A stretch of 29,358 nt of DNA from a virus. Below, piece after piece: positions 24,992 to 29,358 of the stretch (position 1 is the first letter of the stretch; each line of letters opens with the position of its first letter). Both the position numbers and the translations under genes were made by a program. Where the stretch lies: positions 1 to 29,358 of the IMG/VR virus record IMGVR_UViG_3300020183_000346; one strand, 5' to 3'. Below the pieces are notes generated by a model. The model was given only the letters and a program-made list of their open reading frames with translations. It made no database searches and was not told the origin of the DNA.

Positions 24992-27900
24992 TGGGATTTC
25001 ACGGGTCACAGGGATTCTTTCGGTTCAGGGGTGCAACATCCATTCCACAGAAAGAAGTGGGAATATCGGGTGACTCACGGTACACAAGAGCATTCATAGA
25101 TCGTGAACCAATAACTATACATCTACCGTTCACTCCAACTCAATCTGCTGGATTGAGGGGGGACATTCCCGAAGGTCACTCACTACCTTGGTCCTATGTT
25201 CAGCAGTATTGGAGCAGAACACCCGGTATACCAAATGAATTCTACGATAGAAAATTTGTGCCAGATCTGGCTTGGAATTCGTATGGTTCTTTACAAAGAC
25301 TAGGTGAACATGTTTTTCTATCGGAAAGTGATGGAAACATCATCCTGATTCGAAATCCTGTTCTTAGTGGTACAACAAGAGTTAACGCAGGAATTCCTGC
25401 TTTGTATGATGATGGTGTTGGTGTGTTTCTGTCTATTCCCTATCTTTGGGGATCTGAGATTGAGGGTATTCATAGTGGGGCAAGAAGATTCATAGTTGGA
25501 CCAACAAAAAATCCACTATCAAATCCATTCTATGGTGAGTACGATTCATCATCCCTAGACCCACTTGGAAGACTCGGTGATATAGCCTGCTCAGGAACAG
25601 GAGATTTCGAAGCGGGAGAACTTCTTTTTGTAATGCCAGAGTATGGAACAACCTCTGCTTACGATGAAACAAGACACGATCTGTTCAACTACGCAGCAGG
25701 AGTTCGTGTAACTTCGTCGCAAGTGAATGAGCCTTTTAACTCTAACTTCTTACCAAACACTCCGTTCTCCATTGAAAATATAAACTATTCTGGATTTAGA
25801 CTCAGAGACAGAAAGAAACTTCCTGTTCCGTATTCGGTGCCAGATGAAGAATCTTTACTGTCCATGGTGAATGGCACAACGGTAGAACCGGATCGAACAG
25901 TTTATGGAACTAGTGCCAATCCACGCACTCCAGGTTTCAGTACCTTTGTGAGTTGGAAGTATACAGGTGTCAATGCAAATCCTTCTAGAAGGCATGCATT
26001 TGCAATTACAAAACGCCACTTGCTGGCGATGTCAACCCCATTTCACAACTATGCATACTCATCCGAAGCACCCTACACAAAAGATGTTTCAGGATTTGCT
26101 ACTGCTGTTACAGGATACACTCCTTTCACAGATCATCAGCCAGGAGACAAGGTCTATTTTTATGACCGAGTACAAAACACAGTGATCGAAAGAACAGTGG
26201 TTGCATCGATGCCATTTGATGTGGCATCTGTCCACAACACCATCAACAAGATAGTAAATGGGGCATATCCTAGACTTGAAACAACCTATGATGTAACTTA
26301 TCTTCCGCAAGGGTGTGGTATAGTTCTATCGTATCCAGATGGTACAACATATGATGCACCTTGTTACAACTATACTGTTGTGCAAGAGGGATACAATCGA
26401 ACAATTTACACTTCAAACGAAGAGCATGTGTCCCTGAATGAATATCTTCCTGTGGGAGGAACATCGGACATATTTGAGTTTGCTGAATTTGGTGATAAGT
26501 GGTTAGATCCGTATCCTGTGAGATCTGGTGAAGAGTCGGGAATAGAATTTGCTGACTCTGTTACTAGATTCAAAGACAAGTTTTTACAGAATTCAGTGTA
26601 CAAAGACAACTTCGATGGGATGAGCAACAATCAGTTTGGTGCAACATCTTTCTTTGAACTGATTCCCTACAACTCAACATTAGGTTTGAATTTTGGTGGA
26701 GTGACATCATCAACTGGCGAAGGTTGGTTCAATAGTTTGATGCCTTTCAACTACCCAATCAGAAATCTCTCATCATATACTCCGCTAGACCTTTATACGA
26801 TCAACAATCAATCGGGCACAAACTCTTTGTTGCTACAAAAGACTTTGACGAGTCCATTCCTGAAATCAATAGCGTTTGAAAACTCAATTGGTGAGCAACT
26901 ACCAACATCAGAGAATTTAAGATCAAGTCAAGCAAACCAGAGTGCTGGTGTGGTGGTTTATCCATCGTCTAGAGATGTAATTGCAGTTACAACAGAAACG
27001 CCTCCAAGTGTATCTGGACCGTCAATTCCTCCGAAAGAAGTGGATCCATCTTTACCCGAGTCATCAATCAGTGATCAGTTCTACTACTTGCCATCTGCGG
27101 CTAGAAACGCAATAGCAGAATACTTTCCGCACGGTTTAAACAATGTGTTTTATGGAAGTTTAGATGATGACGATGAGTTTAGAAGACTCATCACATGGCA
27201 CTACCTAACAAGTCACTACAAGGGATTGATTGATGGTAAGTGCAGCATTCATTTGTTGGATGAGGACTTACCTGATGGCGTTAAGCCCATCTCTTTCTTG
27301 GATGTAAGGCGTTCTGAGTTACATAAACACGAATTGTTCTTCGATGATCAAATGCGTGGATTTGCATCAAAGAGTTGTCCGCCTCAATCAGCATTTGTCC
27401 CTTATCAATACTATGGTAGAGGTGGACCAGGATGCGGATCTAGTTACGCACTCAATTCTTTTGCAAGAACATTTGCCAATCCTTATGGCGAATCGATGTT
27501 ATCATTTAGGTTGTTTAGACTAGGTCGGTGCGGAGATGATGTGTCGAATGCACTAGATCCTTGTGGTGAAATTGGAGAAACTGCCTCTGGTCCTGATTGT
27601 CGATGGGGTGTATGGGAAATCGGTGTTGGGTCAGATATCCCGATCTATCCGAACCGTGGACTTGATTCTGGATTATTGTTCTCTGATGTTTCTCAACAAA
27701 ATAATTGTTATGATTGCTGGTACAATTCGAACGACGCTAGAGAAAGAGAACTGCCTCCAAATGTACTGAATACTGACAAATTGAATGATGTAACATCTGA
27801 CAAGATTAGTTGGGGTGGAAGTGATCTTCCTGGTCCATTATTTACATACGGAAAAAGTGGAAGCCCAATTCTATCCAAGGTGGTTACCCAATCAGTATAC

Positions 27901-28824
27901 GGTGCAATGACTGATAACTACAGATACTTATTTGATTATGTTGTAACAGGACACAAAGGGGCTGATTTAAATCCTGGTGATGCCGTCTTCCAAAATTTCT
28001 CAGGTGCAACAGGAATTTGTTCGTATCCATTTGATAGTACTATTGGTAGAGTTTTTGCATACTCAAAGGACACAGGAAGACTAATTCTTTCCCTACGAGG
28101 ATCTCATCCAATTCTGTCAAGTGATTTGTTGCTTCGATGTGATGAAACTATAAGACCTATTGGTGCTACATTTGGAACAACTGCTGGATACATCGAAAGA
28201 TCATCATATGCAAATCCGTGTAGTACATCACCAACTGATACACAATTAGGGTTTCAATTTAAGCACGAATTGGGCAAGACTGGATATGCGTATGCACTCA
28301 AAGGAACAGGACTACCATATCCAAATGATCGTGAAGTCTCTACTTGGTTTGAAGTTCAGAGTGGCGGACCAAGAGTTTTTGGATTATATTGGCCCTTTGG
28401 TTTGTGGTATGAAGGGTGGTTAGAAGAACCCATTCTAAACAGTAAAGATGACACTTGTTCTTTTGTGGAATCTACAGATCCCATTCCCTCAAGTAATGCA
28501 CTTTATCTTGGTACTCACAATATGGGTATGTTCTTATCAGATCAACCGGTGTATTACCGAAGTACAAATGTGAATGATCCAAATCGTTTCTACTACTTCG
28601 GAAAGGTCGAAGATTTGTTCTACAAGATGCTTGAAGATTTCAATACCGCTAATGGTGTTACTGCACAATACAGATGCACTAAAGAGATCCTCAAGTATGA
28701 TAGTGAATCTAATGCATACAACTATCCAAATTCAGTAGTGGTACCTGGCTTGAGAACGCCCATGCCATCACTCACAAGAATCTATGCGGGAGTAAATATA
28801 AGAGAATCAGAGTTCCTGAAGTGA
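24991..28824 (+). CDS. Giant hypothetical protein, likely virion or adhesion component
   Basis: 1277 residues, no domain I can name. It is rich in Ser, Gly, Tyr, Asn and Pro with many short beta-like segments, and has scattered cysteines, clustered around residues 800-915 (e.g. SCPPQS, CGDD, CGEI, CYDCWY). Starting MGFHGSQGFFRFRGATSI there is no signal peptide; no coiled coil or transmembrane helix is obvious. The region GATGICSYPFDSTIGRVFAYSKDTGRLIL resembles a bead of beta structure. The start overlaps the preceding stop (TAATG), with GGGGAAAAG as a possible ribosome site. Its size, position after the cysteine-rich giant and late-promoter setting suggest a large virion protein such as a tail or fibre component. 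Function unknown. Confidence 0.65.
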   Translation: MGFHGSQGFFRFRGATSIPQKEVGISGDSRYTRAFIDREPITIHLPFTPTQSAGLRGDIPEGHSLPWSYVQQYWSRTPGIPNEFYDRKFVPDLAWNSYGSLQRLGEHVFLSESDGNIILIRNPVLSGTTRVNAGIPALYDDGVGVFLSIPYLWGSEIEGIHSGARRFIVGPTKNPLSNPFYGEYDSSSLDPLGRLGDIACSGTGDFEAGELLFVMPEYGTTSAYDETRHDLFNYAAGVRVTSSQVNEPFNSNFLPNTPFSIENINYSGFRLRDRKKLPVPYSVPDEESLLSMVNGTTVEPDRTVYGTSANPRTPGFSTFVSWKYTGVNANPSRRHAFAITKRHLLAMSTPFHNYAYSSEAPYTKDVSGFATAVTGYTPFTDHQPGDKVYFYDRVQNTVIERTVVASMPFDVASVHNTINKIVNGAYPRLETTYDVTYLPQGCGIVLSYPDGTTYDAPCYNYTVVQEGYNRTIYTSNEEHVSLNEYLPVGGTSDIFEFAEFGDKWLDPYPVRSGEESGIEFADSVTRFKDKFLQNSVYKDNFDGMSNNQFGATSFFELIPYNSTLGLNFGGVTSSTGEGWFNSLMPFNYPIRNLSSYTPLDLYTINNQSGTNSLLLQKTLTSPFLKSIAFENSIGEQLPTSENLRSSQANQSAGVVVYPSSRDVIAVTTETPPSVSGPSIPPKEVDPSLPESSISDQFYYLPSAARNAIAEYFPHGLNNVFYGSLDDDDEFRRLITWHYLTSHYKGLIDGKCSIHLLDEDLPDGVKPISFLDVRRSELHKHELFFDDQMRGFASKSCPPQSAFVPYQYYGRGGPGCGSSYALNSFARTFANPYGESMLSFRLFRLGRCGDDVSNALDPCGEIGETASGPDCRWGVWEIGVGSDIPIYPNRGLDSGLLFSDVSQQNNCYDCWYNSNDARERELPPNVLNTDKLNDVTSDKISWGGSDLPGPLFTYGKSGSPILSKVVTQSVYGAMTDNYRYLFDYVVTGHKGADLNPGDAVFQNFSGATGICSYPFDSTIGRVFAYSKDTGRLILSLRGSHPILSSDLLLRCDETIRPIGATFGTTAGYIERSSYANPCSTSPTDTQLGFQFKHELGKTGYAYALKGTGLPYPNDREVSTWFEVQSGGPRVFGLYWPFGLWYEGWLEEPILNSKDDTCSFVESTDPIPSSNALYLGTHNMGMFLSDQPVYYRSTNVNDPNRFYYFGKVEDLFYKMLEDFNTANGVTAQYRCTKEILKYDSESNAYNYPNSVVVPGLRTPMPSLTRIYAGVNIRESEFLK

Positions 28825-28826
28825 CA

Positions 28827-28833
28827 CTAAATA
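28827..28833 (+). promoter_or_regulatory. Late promoter box CTAAATA before 28854 gene
   Basis: CTAAATA lies two bases after the stop of the giant gene and ends 20 bases before the ATG at 28854, with AGGAGA (28841-28846) between. Confidence 0.55.
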
Positions 28834-28853
28834 CGAACACAGGAGATTACACT

Positions 28854-29162
28854 ATGGATAATGTCAAACTAATCAGAATGGTTTCGGGTGAAGAAGTGAT
28901 TGCAAAGGTACTTCAGGAGACACAAGATGGAGGTCTTCTTCTCAAGAACCCATGTATTCTTCTTCCTGCCGGTCAAGGTAGACTTGCTCTAGTTCCTTGG
29001 ATGCCTTATGCGGAAACGGAGAACATGGAAGTTCCGTCTAAGGTCGTTGCATTTCAAGTTACTCCAAAGAGCGATCTGGTCAACGAATACAACACGATGA
29101 ACAGCGGACTCATCGTTCCTGACAAGAGTGTTGCGTCACCGAAACTGACTTTGGTCGAGTAA
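28854..29162 (+). CDS. Conserved small phage protein (Sm-like beta-barrel type)
   Basis: 102 residues. VKLIRMVSGEEVIAKVLQE and LLKNPCILLPAGQGRLALVPWMPYA match a family very common in T4-like marine phages and some other phages, with an SH3/Sm-like five-strand beta barrel pattern; its job there is unknown, with RNA binding (Hfq-like) suggested for some relatives. AGGAGA (28841-28846) lies 7 bases before the ATG, which is preferred over the GTG at 28821 inside the previous gene. A strong terminator follows 46 bases after the stop. The gene is single, with its own late box. Confidence 0.7.
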   Translation: MDNVKLIRMVSGEEVIAKVLQETQDGGLLLKNPCILLPAGQGRLALVPWMPYAETENMEVPSKVVAFQVTPKSDLVNEYNTMNSGLIVPDKSVASPKLTLVE

Positions 29163-29207
29163 TCTGACCTTCTTATACGGCCAGATTTCGCAGAATCTAG
29201 CCTTCTG

Positions 29208-29240
29208 GAAAGGACACCTGTCGGAGGGTGTCCTTTTCTA
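29208..29240 (+). terminator. Strong bidirectional terminator between convergent genes
   Basis: AAAGGACACC (29209-29218) pairs perfectly with GGTGTCCTTT (29227-29236) around an 8-base loop; a G-T pair can extend it. The A-run on one side and T-run on the other allow function on both strands. It separates the + strand 28854 gene from the - strand gp46-like gene. Confidence 0.85.
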
Positions 29241-29242
29241 TT

Positions 29243-29358
29243 TCACACCATCTTGCTGTAGTTGCCCTTTTTAGTCATCTGTACATGTCGTTCGAACTTG
29301 TCCTGAAGAACTTCCTTTGACTTGTGGCTGATGACAAAGACATTCACCCCGTGCCCAC
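29243..29358 (-). CDS. 46: C-terminal end of gp46-like recombination endonuclease ATPase (partial)
   Basis: Only the last 38 residues are inside the window, on the minus strand (stop codon complement at 29243-29245; runs off the right edge). The end reads GVNVFVISHKSKEVLQDKF, then ERHVQMTKKGNYSKMV. ISHK with the following DKF is the D-loop/switch region (signature H) of Rad50/SbcC-type ATPases, and the ending resembles the C-terminus of T4 gp46 and its cyanophage relatives. With gp47 it would form the nuclease complex for recombination and host DNA degradation. It is convergent with the rest of the window, as is common for early/late boundaries. The call rests on a short piece. Confidence 0.6.
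   Translation of the reverse strand, partial: GHGVNVFVISHKSKEVLQDKFERHVQMTKKGNYSKMV

Overview
The window looks like a piece of the genome of a T4-like tailed phage (myovirus), probably from a marine or aquatic habitat. The main evidence is a T4 gp61-type primase, the C-terminal end of a gp46-type recombination ATPase on the opposite strand, a flavin-dependent thymidylate synthase, a B12-dependent ribonucleotide reductase, several short families I recall from marine T4-like phages, a large tail-fibre/adhesin block, and repeated T4-late-promoter-like boxes ((T/C/A/G)(A/T)TAAATA) just in front of genes. No host genes, tRNAs, CRISPR arrays, insertion sequences or photosynthesis genes were seen. 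Nearly everything is on the + strand and tightly packed, with many 4-base ATGA start/stop overlaps; only the last ~115 bases are coded on the - strand. The host cannot be read from the sequence. Layout: (1) 16-5169 holds a ligase-like nucleotidyltransferase with a KWDG motif, a 1214-residue multidomain protein (HxGH-type nucleotidyltransferase + RimK-like ATP-grasp + DTG retropepsin-like domain + basic tail), and a small conserved protein. (2) 5198-8170 holds five conserved or hypothetical proteins, one of them a likely virion protein. (3) 8171-10377 is a small nucleotide/replication group: a non-coding control region, primase, an acidic protein and ThyX. (4) 10397-18348 is a fibre/adhesin operon: a collagen-like protein, an Mtd-N-like fibre, a repeat-built fibre, a YadA-head-like fibre, a glycine-rich adhesin and an SAM-methyltransferase-like protein. 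(5) 18429-20390 is a monomeric class II ribonucleotide reductase. (6) 20418-21659 is a three-gene overlapping operon: a membrane protein, a CxC protein and an HEYSH zincin-like protein. (7) 21677-28824 holds two very large proteins of unknown function, one with a cysteine-rich centre, separated by a 37-residue membrane microprotein, a GNRA-loop terminator, a GC-rich 16-bp tandem array and a short basic protein. (8) 28854-29358 holds a small conserved protein, a strong terminator and the convergent gp46 end. How it fits together: ThyX and the reductase supply DNA precursors, primase and gp46 serve replication and recombination, and the rest is mainly late virion and adhesion functions. Ten late-promoter-like boxes sit 5-26 bases before start codons. 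At four of them the predicted transcription start lies so close to the ATG that the mRNA would be leaderless or nearly so, and no Shine-Dalgarno is visible; the other genes have ordinary Shine-Dalgarno sites. The most interesting items for follow-up are this two-mode late expression pattern, the polyprotein-like NTase/ATP-grasp/protease fusion beside a ligase-like enzyme, the cysteine-rich giant protein, the methyltransferase inside the fibre operon, and the 16-bp GC-rich array placed between a terminator and a late promoter.
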